In this document: one piece after another, positions 1-8,263 of the stretch
Numbering within the stretch: the first letter of the stretch is position 1
How the letters are laid out: every line of letters starts with the position of its first letter
Assembly: GCA_005882045.1 (NCBI GenBank)
Contig: VBHO01000071.1
Location: 1 to 38,772, forward strand
Length of the DNA: 38,772 bases
Source of the DNA: Chloroflexota bacterium
GTDB lineage: Bacteria > Chloroflexota > Dormibacteria > CF-121
Direction of reading: 5' to 3'
Translations under genes and position numbers: made by a program
Notes under the pieces: generated by a model
What the model was told of the DNA's origin: nothing
The model's input: only the letters and a program-made list of their open reading frames with translations
Databases searched by the model: none

Positions 1-1
1 C

Positions 2-1060
2 GGAACGGGCGGACACTTGTTCCCGGCGATCGCCGTCGCGCAGGCGCTGTCGCGGAACGCACCTGAGACACAACTTCTCTATGTGGGCCGGCGCGGTGGG
101 ATGGAGGAGCAGGTCGTGCCGCGGTACGGCATCCCGATGCAGACGATCGTTGCCGCCAAGCTCGACATGGAGAAGCCGTGGCGCAACTGGTCGTTTCCCT
201 TCGTCGCACCGCAGGCCCTCCTGCAGTCAGCCGGCATCGTGCGCCGCTTTCGGCCCGATGTCGTGCTGGGCACCGGCGGCTACGTCAGCGCGCCGGTCGT
301 GCTCGCGGCGGCTGCGGCCCGGGTGCCGGTGGTGCTCCAGGAACAGAACGCCATGCCCGGCCGAGCGACCCGGCTCCTCTCCCGTGTCGCGCGGGTGGTT
401 GCGACCGCGTACCCGGAATCGGCCCGCCAGCTGCATGCGAAAGCGGTCGTGACCGGCACGCCGGTCCGCACCGAATTCTGGAAGCGGCGCGAAGCTTTTC
501 CAACGCGCCCGCAGCGGCTGCTGGTCCTGGGTGGCAGCCAGGGAGCCCACCGCATCAACGAGGCCGTGCTGTCGGCAGTTGGGGATCTGGACCTCATCAC
601 CCATGCGGAGCTCGAGGTCTGGCACCAGACCGGGGAAAAGGATCACGGCTGGATCGAATCGCAAAGCGATGCATTTGCGTGGACCGTTCGTGAGCGGTAC
701 CACCCCTTCGCGTTTTCGAACGACCTGCCCGACCAGATCTATCGGGCCGACCTGGTATTGAGCCGCGCCGGCGCGGGGACGATCAGTGAGGTCAGCGCGG
801 CCGGCATCCCCATGCTGCTCGTTCCCGGTCCGTTCGCGGGTGGTCATCAACGGCTGAACGCCGGGCCGTTCGAACAGGCGGGCGCGGCGGTGGTCATCGC
901 CGATCAGGACTGCGACGGTGCTCGCCTGTTCCGCGAGATTTCGGCCATCGTCCACGATGAGGCTCGGTATAGCAAGATGGTGGACGCCATGCGATCCCTG
1001 GGCCGTCCGCGCGCCGCCGAGGAGGTAGCGGGCTTGCTCCAGTCCGTGTCTCGCCACTGA
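2..1060 (+). CDS. murG: MurG, UDP-GlcNAc:lipid I N-acetylglucosaminyltransferase (5' end cut off)
   Basis: This is the GT-B glycosyltransferase that adds GlcNAc to lipid I to form lipid II on the cytoplasmic face of the membrane. The reading frame is already open at base 2 and encodes G-T-G-G-H-L-F-P-A, the N-terminal glycine-rich loop of MurG, so only about ten residues plus the start codon lie outside the window. The TTG at 17 encodes the Leu of this motif and is not a start. Further MurG signatures are GTGGYVSAP, QEQNAMPG, GGSQGA and, in the donor-binding C-terminal half, RAGAGTISE followed by a GHQRLNA segment. The stop overlaps the next start by one base (TGATG), so it is the first gene here of the cell-wall and division operon. 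Confidence 0.96.
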   Translation, partial: GTGGHLFPAIAVAQALSRNAPETQLLYVGRRGGMEEQVVPRYGIPMQTIVAAKLDMEKPWRNWSFPFVAPQALLQSAGIVRRFRPDVVLGTGGYVSAPVVLAAAAARVPVVLQEQNAMPGRATRLLSRVARVVATAYPESARQLHAKAVVTGTPVRTEFWKRREAFPTRPQRLLVLGGSQGAHRINEAVLSAVGDLDLITHAELEVWHQTGEKDHGWIESQSDAFAWTVRERYHPFAFSNDLPDQIYRADLVLSRAGAGTISEVSAAGIPMLLVPGPFAGGHQRLNAGPFEQAGAAVVIADQDCDGARLFREISAIVHDEARYSKMVDAMRSLGRPRAAEEVAGLLQSVSRH

Positions 1061-2460
1061 TGCGCATCCATTTCATCGGCATCTGCGGTTACGCGGTGTC
1101 GGGGCTGGCGCTGGTCGCCAAGCAATTGGGCCACGAGGTGACCGGCTCGGATGAGGACGCCTACCCGCCCACGACGGAAATCCTGACCAAGGCCGGCATC
1201 AAGTGGGTCGACGGCCACGCCGCCGCCAACCTCACGCGCTGGGGGAAGCCTGACCTCGTGGTGCAGGGCAACCAGGTGCGCGCGGGCAACCCCGAAACCG
1301 AGGCGGCGCGCCGGCATCACATCCGGCTGGTCAGCGAGGCGGAATACTGGGGCGAGCTGACCGCGGATCGGTATCGAATCGTGGTCGCCGGCTCGGCGGG
1401 CAAGACCACTACCGCCAGCTTGATCGCCTGGATTCTTCGATCGGCGGGCCGTAATCCGGGGTTTCGCCTGGGGATGGCCGTCAAAGACCTGGGCTCCGCG
1501 GCCGCCTGGGGCAGCGGCCGGGAATTCGTCTTCGAAGGCGATGAGTACACCTCGGCGGTCTTCGATCCGCGGCCCAAGTTCCTGCATTTCTCTCCCCAGC
1601 TGGCGGTGCTGACCAACATCGACTGGGACCATCCCGACGTCTTCCCGGACCCGGCCGCTTATGAGGCGGTGTTCCGCCAGTTCCTCGAGGATCTCGGACC
1701 GGAGGACCGCCTGATCGCCAACGCGGATGATCCGGCGGTGCGGCGGCTTCTCAATCGGACCCGCGCCAACGTGGAGACCTACGGGCTGCGCGGCGGGGCC
1801 GACTGGCAGGGCCGCGACGTCCAGATCGACGGAGACGGGATGCGCTTCACCGCGTGGCACGAGGGCAAAGTGCTCGCGGTGGTCAGCACACGAATCCCCG
1901 GAGAGCACAATGCGACCAACGCGCTCGCGGCGCTGGCGGCGAGCGTGCGGGTGGGCGTGCCGGTGCCGGTGGCCGTGGATGCCATCGCTCGCTTCCAGGG
2001 TGTCTCCCGCCGCTTCGAGGTCCGCGGCCAGGTGCGCGGCGTGACCCTGGTCGACGATTACGCGCACCACCCGGCGAAAGTGCGCGCCACCGTGCAGGCG
2101 GCGCGGGAACGTTTTCATCCGGGCAGGGTGCTGGCCTGCTTCGTTCCACACACCTACTCGCGGACACTGGCTCTGATCGAGGGCTACGCGGATGCCTTTC
2201 AAGGCTGTGCGCTGGTCGTCATCGGTCCGATCGAGCCAGCCCGCGAGCGGCACCTCGCCCACACCGTCACCGCGCAGGACCTCGCGAACCGCATTCGGGG
2301 CGTCGACGAGGTCGTAACCGTAGACTCAGCGCGTTCGGCGGCGTACAAGCTGGCGTCGGCCGCTCGACCCGGCGATGTGATCGTCTTCATGTCGGTGCGC
2401 GGCTTCGACGATGCCGTCGGCAAGACCGCAGAGGTGCTGGAGCGCTCACCGGTTGCCTGA
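1060..2460 (+). CDS. murC: Mur ligase in the MurC position (UDP-MurNAc-L-alanine ligase), with Mpl-like features
   Basis: A 466-residue Mur ligase placed between murG and murB, where MurC adds L-Ala to UDP-MurNAc with ATP. The N-terminal Rossmann-like domain has IHFIGICG (residues 3-10). The ATP loop is G-S-A-G-K-T-T-T (111-118), whereas MurC normally has G-T-H-G-K-T. The C-terminal domain carries DDYAHHP and a MurC-like HTYSRT. The segment around 161-177 (DEYTSAVFD then KFLHF) and the N-terminal LGHEVTGSD with YPP resemble Mpl, the ligase that recycles murein tripeptide, more than classical MurC, which has DESDGSF here. I call it MurC from position; its substrate could be L-Ala, a peptide or both. 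It starts with ATG inside the murG stop. Confidence 0.8.
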   Translation: MRIHFIGICGYAVSGLALVAKQLGHEVTGSDEDAYPPTTEILTKAGIKWVDGHAAANLTRWGKPDLVVQGNQVRAGNPETEAARRHHIRLVSEAEYWGELTADRYRIVVAGSAGKTTTASLIAWILRSAGRNPGFRLGMAVKDLGSAAAWGSGREFVFEGDEYTSAVFDPRPKFLHFSPQLAVLTNIDWDHPDVFPDPAAYEAVFRQFLEDLGPEDRLIANADDPAVRRLLNRTRANVETYGLRGGADWQGRDVQIDGDGMRFTAWHEGKVLAVVSTRIPGEHNATNALAALAASVRVGVPVPVAVDAIARFQGVSRRFEVRGQVRGVTLVDDYAHHPAKVRATVQAARERFHPGRVLACFVPHTYSRTLALIEGYADAFQGCALVVIGPIEPARERHLAHTVTAQDLANRIRGVDEVVTVDSARSAAYKLASAARPGDVIVFMSVRGFDDAVGKTAEVLERSPVA

Positions 2461-3355
2461 CGCGTGGCTTCCTTCGTATCCCGGCGTCCGGGAGCACGAA
2501 CCGCTGCAACCGCATAGCTGGTATGGCATCGGCGGCCGCGCCCGCTATTTCCTGGAATTGGCCGACGACGCGGCGTTGCCCGAGCTGGTCGGGCGGCTGA
2601 ACGGCGACCAGGTTCCATACCTTGTCATCGGTGCAGCCACCAACACGCTGTTCGCAACCGACGAACTGCCTGGGCTCACCATCAAACTGAGGACCGCTCG
2701 AATTTCTATCGACGGTGATGCCGTGTCCGTTTCCGCGGGCGCCCTCATGCCGAAGCTGGCGGCGGAGACGGCCAGGGCAGGCCGCGCAGGGCTGGAGTTT
2801 GCGGCGGGGGTCCCGGGTACCGTGGGCGGTTCGGTGTTTGGCAATGCGGGCGCGTTTGGCGGCGAGGTCAAGGACCGCCTGCTGCATACGGAGGTGGTTG
2901 ACCCTCTAGGAACGCGTCAGACCATGACGGCGGCCGAGTGCGCCTTCGCCTATCGCGATTCGGTCTTCAAACGATCGCGCGATCGATGGGTGATCACGTC
3001 CGCGACGTTCGCGACGACGAGCGAACCGCCGCCGGCGGTTCGTGCGCGGCTGCTGGAGGTCCAGAAGCATCGGCGTGCGACGCAGCCGATCGAGCAGCGC
3101 AGCCTTGGCAGCACGTTCAAGAATCCACCGGGCGATTCCGCGGGCCGGCTGATCGATGCGTCCGGCCTCAAAGGCCTGCGAATCGGCGGCGCTCAGGTCT
3201 CGCCGAAACACGCGAATTTCATCATCAACCTGGGCGGGGCGAGCGCCGATGACGTGCTAGCCTTAATGGCCGAGATGCGGGATCGCGTCCGAGCACGGTT
3301 CGGCATCGAGCTGGAACCGGAGATCCGCGTCATCGGCCGGGCGCCGCGCGCGTGA
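2453..3355 (+). CDS. murB: MurB, UDP-N-acetylenolpyruvoylglucosamine reductase
   Basis: FAD-dependent reductase that turns UDP-GlcNAc-enolpyruvate into UDP-MurNAc in the cytoplasm. The N-terminal FAD domain shows [10 protein letters not shown], a GAATNTLF variant of the usual GxGSN loop, and [13 protein letters not shown]. The catalytic serine lies in GSTFKNP (about residue 220) and the catalytic glutamate in LEPEIRVIG near the C terminus. The compact form matches type II MurB of Gram-positive-like bacteria. I chose TTG at 2453, which gives 300 residues, an 8-base overlap with murC and a purine-rich CTGGAG about 11 bases upstream. An in-frame ATG at 2411 would add 14 residues lying deeper in murC and unlike the family. 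The stop overlaps ddl by four bases (GTGA). Confidence 0.93.
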   Translation: MPDAWLPSYPGVREHEPLQPHSWYGIGGRARYFLELADDAALPELVGRLNGDQVPYLVIGAATNTLFATDELPGLTIKLRTARISIDGDAVSVSAGALMPKLAAETARAGRAGLEFAAGVPGTVGGSVFGNAGAFGGEVKDRLLHTEVVDPLGTRQTMTAAECAFAYRDSVFKRSRDRWVITSATFATTSEPPPAVRARLLEVQKHRRATQPIEQRSLGSTFKNPPGDSAGRLIDASGLKGLRIGGAQVSPKHANFIINLGGASADDVLALMAEMRDRVRARFGIELEPEIRVIGRAPRA

Positions 3356-4439
3356 AGCGGCTGCGGGTCGGAGTCCTGTTCGGGGGGCGGTCGACCGAGC
3401 ATGAAGTCTCCATCCTTTCCGCCCAGTCGATCATCGCCGCCATGGATCCACAACGCTTCGAGGCGGTGCCGCTCTACATCGATAAGGAAGGGCGCTGGCT
3501 GACCGGCGATTCTCTCAAGCGGCTGGTCAGCAACGCCGCGGCCCGCGAGTACGTCTACCTGCCTCCAGACCCAACCCAACACTCACTCGTTCCCGCCTAC
3601 AGCGGAGCTCCTTCACCCTCTGGGGGAGTTCAGGGCGGGGGCATTCCCGTGCTCGATGTCGTCTTTCCGGTCACCTGCCCTACGTCGGCGCCGGGGTGCT
3701 CGGATCGGCACTGGGGCTCGACAAGATTTACATGAAGCGTGCCTTTGCTGCCGCCGGCCTGCCGGTGGTCGACTACGTGCCGATCACGCGCCGTCAGTTT
3801 GAGCGCGACTCCGATGCGTTCATTGCGCTGGTCGAAGAGCGGATCGGATACCCGTGCTTCACGAAGTTCGCGAACTCCGGCTCCAGCGTCGGCACCACCA
3901 AGGCGCACAACCGCGCTGAGCTGGTCGAGGGGCTTCGCCTGGCCAGTACCTTTGATCGCAAGCTACTGGTGGAACGCGCTGTCGATGCCCGCGAACTCGA
4001 GATCAGCGTGCTCGGCAATGACGAGCCCGAGGCGTCGGTCGTGGGCGAGGTCGTGCCGGCGCACGAGTTCTACGACTACGACGCGAAGTATCTCGATGAG
4101 GGGTCGCGGCTGCTGATCCCGGCGCCCGTCGACGATGCGGTCGCGCAAGAAGCTCGGAGCATGGCGGTGCGCGCCTTCCAGTCGGTCGACGCCGCCGGCA
4201 TGGCCCGGGTGGACTTTTTCATGGAGCGCACCACCGGCCGCCTGCTGTTGAACGAGCTGAACACCATCCCCGGCTTTACCCGGATCAGCATGTATCCCAA
4301 GCTCTGGGAAGCCTCGGGGCTTCCCTATCCGAAGCTGATCGAGCGCCTGGTCGAGCTCGCCATCGAGCGATTCAATGACCGGCAGCGCTCGCAGACGGCG
4401 ATCGACAGCCGCCTGCTTCCGCCCGAGGCCGGTGAATGA
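3352..4439 (+). pseudogene. ddl: Ddl, D-alanine--D-alanine ligase, disrupted by an internal out-of-frame deletion
   Basis: The gene encodes the ATP-grasp ligase that makes D-Ala-D-Ala for the peptidoglycan stem. It reads in two frames. Frame 1 from GTG at 3352 gives [10 protein letters not shown] (with the catalytic Glu) up to LDVVFPV at 3672. Frame 2 resumes at 3675 with [17 protein letters not shown] and continues through ANSGSSVG, EFYDYDAKY and NELNTIPGFT to the stop. Between them the conserved H-G-x-x-G-E-D-G-x-x-Q-G segment, about 19 residues, is missing. A loss of 55 bases fits both the missing residues and the frame. Just before the junction frame 1 also carries an unusual Pro/Gly/Ser-rich stretch that resembles a dispersed repeat (3578-3641). 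Ddl is normally essential, so this is either a sequence/assembly deletion or a dead copy with another ligase elsewhere. Confidence 0.85.
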
Positions 4440-5242
4440 CCGTCAGCACCATCGATAAGCGACGGCGGCGGACTGCCCCGGCTTCGGCCAAGCCCACCGC
4501 TTCCTCGCGCGGCTGGATCTGGGCGGTGGCACAGATCGCCATCCTCGGCGCTGAGGTTTTCGCCGCCCTTTTCCTCCTGGCGCAGCCGGCCTTCCGACCG
4601 CGGCATGTGGATGTGATCGGGACGACCCATCTCACACCCGCGCAAATCATTGCGGCACTTTCGCTCCCGGCCGACCGCAACATCTTTTTTCTCAACCATG
4701 GCGAGCTCGAGCAGCGCCTGATCGCCCTGCCGTGGGTCCGATCCGCCAGCGTCAGCCTGGCCCTGCCCGACCGGGTCACGGCCAGGATCACCGAGTGGAA
4801 GCCGTCCGCGGTCCTGCAGGTGGGGGAGGCGACCTACGCCATGAATGATCTCGGTCAAGTTCTCGACCCAGCGGCGGAGCCGGGCAACCTGACGGTGATC
4901 AACCGCCCGGACTTCGGCCCTGTGGCCTACGGCCAGCGCGCGGTCGACCGCGACCTGCTGCCGATGCTGCTCCAGTTGAAGGCCGGCTTTGCCCCGGCCT
5001 TCAAGATCTCGCTAATGTCGTTTCAGATCGATCGCCGCCAGCTGCTCAGCGCACAAACCGACCACGGATGGATCATCATCTTCGGCCAGATGGTCACCGG
5101 CGACGACCGGGCAACCCTGGAGCCGAAGCTGGCGGCCTTGCGCGCGCTGAGCAGCCGGATCGATTTCACCTCCGCGCAGATCCAGTACATCAATCTCGAG
5201 AATCCGGGCGCGCCGGCGGTGCAGATGCGAGGCCGGAAATGA
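4436..5242 (+). CDS. ftsQ: FtsQ/DivIB-like cell division protein with POTRA domain
   Basis: A 268-residue bitopic membrane protein of the divisome. A basic N terminus (KRRRR near residue 8) and one membrane segment at about 28-50 are followed by an extracellular POTRA domain beginning RHVDVIGTTHLTPAQI, with the typical RNIFFLN and LPWVRSASVSLALPDRV segments of the FtsQ/DivIB family, then the beta domain. The start ATG overlaps the stop of ddl (ATGA), and the stop overlaps the next gene in the same way. Sequence identity in this family is always low, so the call rests on domain pattern and position before ftsA and ftsZ. Confidence 0.9.
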   Translation: MTVSTIDKRRRRTAPASAKPTASSRGWIWAVAQIAILGAEVFAALFLLAQPAFRPRHVDVIGTTHLTPAQIIAALSLPADRNIFFLNHGELEQRLIALPWVRSASVSLALPDRVTARITEWKPSAVLQVGEATYAMNDLGQVLDPAAEPGNLTVINRPDFGPVAYGQRAVDRDLLPMLLQLKAGFAPAFKISLMSFQIDRRQLLSAQTDHGWIIIFGQMVTGDDRATLEPKLAALRALSSRIDFTSAQIQYINLENPGAPAVQMRGRK

Positions 5243-5604
5243 GGCTGCTGGCCAGCGGCTCGCGCGAGGCCCTCTGGCTGGTGGCGGCCGTGATCGTCTT
5301 CGGCATCCTCGGCATCGTCCTCGGCCTCAATGCCCCGGTCCAGATCCCGCCTGGCTACTCGCGCTACACCGCGGTCATGATCCTCGCCGCGCTGGACTCC
5401 GTCCTCGGTGCCGTCAAAGCCTGGCTGAACGGGAACTTCGAAAACAAGGTGTTCATCTCCGGGCTGCTGGTGAACTCGCTGGCCGCCGGCGCGCTCACCT
5501 ACCTCGGGGACAAGCTCGGGGTGGAGCTCTACTTCGCCGCCATCGTGGCCTTCGGCGTCCGCATCTTCGACAACCTGGCCGTCATTCGGAGGCACCTGCT
5601 CTAG
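5239..5604 (+). CDS. sbp: DUF1290 small basic membrane protein (Sbp family)
   Basis: A 121-residue membrane protein of the DUF1290 family, whose founding member is the sbp gene next to ftsA in Bacillus. I take the ATG at 5239, overlapping the ftsQ stop by four bases, rather than the in-frame start at 5068 that lies within ftsQ. It has about three to four hydrophobic segments (residues 11-30, 38-55, 73-90 and 95-110) and the family motifs PPGYSRYTAVMILAALDS and GAVKAW. Its molecular role is unknown; the family is tied to dcw clusters of Gram-positive-type bacteria and Chloroflexota. It ends the first translationally coupled block, and the ftsA promoter follows. Confidence 0.88.
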   Translation: MRLLASGSREALWLVAAVIVFGILGIVLGLNAPVQIPPGYSRYTAVMILAALDSVLGAVKAWLNGNFENKVFISGLLVNSLAAGALTYLGDKLGVELYFAAIVAFGVRIFDNLAVIRRHLL

Positions 5605-5612
5605 AGACTCGG

Positions 5613-5636
5613 AACTGGCCTGTGGAAAACTGGCCA
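5613..5636 (+). promoter_or_regulatory. Paired AACTGGCC repeats framing a DnaA-box match upstream of ftsA
   Basis: AACTGGCC occurs at 5613-5620 and again at 5629-5636. Between them, TGTGGAAAA (5621-5629) is the complement of TTTTCCACA, a full match to the DnaA-box consensus TTWTNCACA. CTGGCC and GGCCAG also form an inverted pair. The site ends 7 bases before the -35 element of the ftsA promoter. Binding by DnaA or another factor is inference. Confidence 0.4.
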
Positions 5637-5643
5637 GCTTGTG

Positions 5644-5672
5644 TTGTCGTTACAGCCGAACCCCTCTATAAT
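5644..5672 (+). promoter_or_regulatory. Sigma-70-type promoter for ftsA-ftsZ
   Basis: TTGTCG at 5644-5649 and a perfect TATAAT at 5667-5672 are separated by 17 bases. Transcription would start near 5680, leaving a leader of about 30 bases with the Shine-Dalgarno-like AGGAAAGG before the TTG start of ftsA. The only other gap in the division cluster is the 15 bases between ftsA and ftsZ. Confidence 0.72.
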
Positions 5673-5710
5673 GGGCTCGCCGGTTCCAGCCAACGTTCCA
5701 GGAAAGGTTT

Positions 5711-6940
5711 TTGCCTCGATCTAAATACGTCACAGCACTCGATATCGGCACAACCAAGATCTGCTGCGTCGTCGGCGAGCCGACGGAGCGCGGCATGAAC
5801 ATCGTCGGCGTCGGTGAGGCGCCCTCAGAAGGTCTGCGTCGCGGCGTGGTCGTCAACATGGAGAAGACCGTGCGCGGCATCACACATGCCGTCGATGCGG
5901 CGCAGCGCATGTGCGGTCACAAGCTGGAGTCCTGCTTCGTCGGCATGGCGGGCACCCACGTCCTGAGCCAGAACAGCCGTGGCGTGATTGCGGTCGCGCG
6001 CTCGGACCGCGAGATCGGACAGGAAGACGTAACCCGCGTCATCGACGCGGCGCGCGCGGTTTCCGTGCCCAACGACCGCGAGATCATCCATGTCGTTCCT
6101 CGTGGCTACGTGGTCGATGGACAGGAGGGCGTCAAGGACGCCGTGGGCATGTCGGGCTCGCGGCTCGAGGTTGAGACGCACATCATCACGGGTTCATTGA
6201 CTGCGGTGCAGAACGTCGTCAAGTGCGTCCACCAGGCGGGCATGAGCGTCGAAGACCTGGTAGTGCAGGTGCTGGCATCGGCGGAGGCCGTCCTCAACGA
6301 CAACGAGCTCGACCTTGGTGTGGCGCTCGTGGACGTCGGGGGTGGAACGACCGATGTGGCGCTCTTCAACGAGGGCAGCGTGGTGCACACCGCGGTCCTA
6401 CCAGTGGGGGCCACGCACGTGACCAACGATGTTGCTATCGGGCTGCGTACCACGCTGAGCGAGGCCGAGATGTTGAAGATCAATTACGGTCATGCGATCC
6501 CGGCGTGCATCCCGCGTGAGGAGATGGTGGAGGTGCATCAGATCGGCCAGGATCGCATGCAGGCGGTGCCACGCCGGCACCTGGCTGAGATCATCGCCCC
6601 CCGCGCCCGCGAGATCCTCGAGATGGTCAAGCTCGAGATGCGTCGTGGCGGTCACGACGGGTTCCTTCCGGGCGGCGTGGTCTTCACCGGCGGTGGCTGC
6701 CGCCTCCTCGGCTTCACGGAAGCCGCCCAGGGCCTGCTCGAGTTGCCCGTTCGCATCGGATCGCCCGGGCAAACCATTGGTATGAGCGACCAGGTGAGCG
6801 GTCCCGCCTATGCGACGGCGGTCGGGCTGCTGCGGTGGGGAACAAAACTTCGGCACCACGGCAACGGGCACACACCCGTTGGCGCGGGCGCTTCGGCAGT
6901 CTACGCGCGAACCGTTCGTTGGATCAAGGATTTCTTCTAG
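5711..6940 (+). CDS. ftsA: FtsA, actin-like divisome protein
   Basis: A 409-residue actin-fold ATPase that tethers FtsZ to the membrane. The TTG start at 5711 is preceded by AGGAAAGG and gives the right N terminus (MPRSKYVTALDIGTTK). The phosphate-1 motif is ALDIGTTKICCVV, the phosphate-2 motif is VALVDVGGGTTDVALF, and FTGGGCRLLGF is the adenosine motif. The 1C domain is present between them. The last ten residues, RTVRWIKDFF, form a short amphipathic helix that fits the membrane-targeting sequence, after a Gly/Ala linker. It is 15 bases upstream of ftsZ and has its own promoter at 5644-5672. Confidence 0.96.
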   Translation: MPRSKYVTALDIGTTKICCVVGEPTERGMNIVGVGEAPSEGLRRGVVVNMEKTVRGITHAVDAAQRMCGHKLESCFVGMAGTHVLSQNSRGVIAVARSDREIGQEDVTRVIDAARAVSVPNDREIIHVVPRGYVVDGQEGVKDAVGMSGSRLEVETHIITGSLTAVQNVVKCVHQAGMSVEDLVVQVLASAEAVLNDNELDLGVALVDVGGGTTDVALFNEGSVVHTAVLPVGATHVTNDVAIGLRTTLSEAEMLKINYGHAIPACIPREEMVEVHQIGQDRMQAVPRRHLAEIIAPRAREILEMVKLEMRRGGHDGFLPGGVVFTGGGCRLLGFTEAAQGLLELPVRIGSPGQTIGMSDQVSGPAYATAVGLLRWGTKLRHHGNGHTPVGAGASAVYARTVRWIKDFF

Positions 6941-6950
6941 AGGAAGGAGG
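6941..6950 (+). promoter_or_regulatory. Strong ribosome binding site for the long form of FtsZ
   Basis: AGGAAGGAGG lies 5 bases before the ATG at 6956. It supports real use of this upstream start even though the encoded N terminus is much longer than usual for FtsZ. Confidence 0.7.
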
Positions 6951-6955
6951 CCGAT

Positions 6956-8176
6956 ATGAATATTGACGATCAGCTTCGAATGAAGGGCCTCGCCTCACGG
7001 CCCGTCATCCCCGGCGACTACGGCGGGGGCCAGGGCCCGCGCGTCTCTGCAGAACGGTTCGTAAGGGCGCGCCTGGAGCGCGATAAGGAGGAAGCAATGC
7101 GCGACGTCGACCGGACCCTGGAAGGAAATGCGCGGATCAAGGTCGTTGGTATCGGCGGCGGTGGGAGCAACGCGGTGAACCGGATGATCCGGTCCAAGCT
7201 GCGCGGCGTCGAGTTCATCGCCATCAACACCGACCTGCAGGCGCTGGCTCACTCGGAAGCGCAGACCAAGATGAACATCGGCAAGAAGCTGACGCGCGGC
7301 CTCGGCGCCGGCGGCAATCCGACCATCGGTCGCGAAGCCGCCGAGGAGAGCCAGCAGGAACTCTCGGAGTTGTTGCAAGGCGCCGACATGGTGTTCCTCA
7401 CCGCCGGCATGGGCGGTGGGACCGGATCCGGCGCCGCGCCGGTGGTTGCTGAGATCGCCCGCAACAACGGCGCCCTGACGATCGGTGTTGTCACCAAGCC
7501 CTTCACCTTCGAGGGGACCCGCCGCCGGGCGATCGCCGAAGAAGCGTCGACCACCCTCCGCGAGAAGGTCGATACCCTGATCATCATCCCCAACCAGCGG
7601 CTGCTGGACGTCACCGACAAGAAGGTGCCGTTCACCGAGGCGCTGAAGATCGCGGACGACGTCCTCCGCCAGGGCGTGCAGGGCATCTCGGACCTGATCG
7701 TCCAGCCGGGGCTGATCAACCTGGACTTCGCCGACGTCAAGGCCGTTATGTCCGGCCAGGGCGCCGCCCTGATGGGGATCGGCTTCGGCAGCGGCGACCA
7801 GCGGGCCTCCGATGCCGCCCGCGATGCCGTCGCCAGCCCGCTGCTGGAGACCTCGATCGACGGGGCCCGAGGCATCCTCTTCAACATCACGGGCGGAACT
7901 GATCTCACGCTGCACGAGGTCAACGAGGCGGCCGAGATCGTCCGCGCCGCCGCCGACAAGGACGCCAACATCATCTTCGGGACCGTCATCGACGAGAAGA
8001 TGTCCGGCGAAATCAAGATCACGGTGGTCGCCACCGGCTTCGTCGTCGGGGACGAGCCCAGCCGAGAGATCGACGAGCAGTACAGCCGCCCGGCTCCGGT
8101 CGAGGAAGTGCCGGCCTACCGAGGGTTTGATCCCTCAAATCTCGATATTCCCGCGTTTCTGCGGGGTCGCCGATAA
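6956..8176 (+). CDS. ftsZ: FtsZ, tubulin-like cell division GTPase, with a possible second internal start
   Basis: A 406-residue FtsZ that polymerises into the division ring. The GTPase core shows [16 protein letters not shown], the tubulin signature GGGTGSG, the T7 loop with NLDFADV, and the conserved C-terminal peptide LDIPAFLR that contacts FtsA. The linker before that peptide is short, about 25 residues. The core is preceded by 47 extra residues. A second in-frame ATG at 7097 has its own AAGGAGG at 7085-7091 and would begin [16 protein letters not shown], close to the usual FtsZ N terminus, giving a 359-residue form. Both starts have near-ideal ribosome binding sites, so two forms could be made; the longer is annotated here. 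Confidence 0.96.
   Translation: MNIDDQLRMKGLASRPVIPGDYGGGQGPRVSAERFVRARLERDKEEAMRDVDRTLEGNARIKVVGIGGGGSNAVNRMIRSKLRGVEFIAINTDLQALAHSEAQTKMNIGKKLTRGLGAGGNPTIGREAAEESQQELSELLQGADMVFLTAGMGGGTGSGAAPVVAEIARNNGALTIGVVTKPFTFEGTRRRAIAEEASTTLREKVDTLIIIPNQRLLDVTDKKVPFTEALKIADDVLRQGVQGISDLIVQPGLINLDFADVKAVMSGQGAALMGIGFGSGDQRASDAARDAVASPLLETSIDGARGILFNITGGTDLTLHEVNEAAEIVRAAADKDANIIFGTVIDEKMSGEIKITVVATGFVVGDEPSREIDEQYSRPAPVEEVPAYRGFDPSNLDIPAFLRGRR
7085..7091 (+). promoter_or_regulatory. Internal ribosome binding site for a short form of FtsZ
   Basis: AAGGAGG inside the ftsZ reading frame, 5 bases before an in-frame ATG at 7097. The product would have a standard-length FtsZ N terminus. Confidence 0.5.
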
Positions 8177-8181
8177 CCTCT

Positions 8182-8263
8182 GGCGAGGAGCGCCCCCTTC
8201 CCGCTCCTCGCCCTCGCACTCATTCCCGCGAAGCGGTTCATGGTTAGCCACGCGAGGAGCGGG
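8182..8263 (+). promoter_or_regulatory. Mutually exclusive hairpins between ftsZ and nrdR
   Basis: GGCGAGGAGCG (8182-8192) pairs perfectly over 11 bases with CGCTCCTCGCC (8202-8212), loop of 9. The shared centre also belongs to CCCGCTCCTCGC (8200-8211), which pairs perfectly over 12 bases with GCGAGGAGCGGG (8252-8263), followed by TTT. The two stems cannot form together. TCCTCGCCCTCG recurs at 8205-8216 and 8323-8334. The first stem could simply terminate ftsZ transcripts; an attenuator is an alternative. Confidence 0.5.

Noticed and set aside
904-2262. A 452-codon open frame antisense to murG and murC
   Set aside because: A high-GC shadow; composition rich in Arg, Gly and Asp without any motif.
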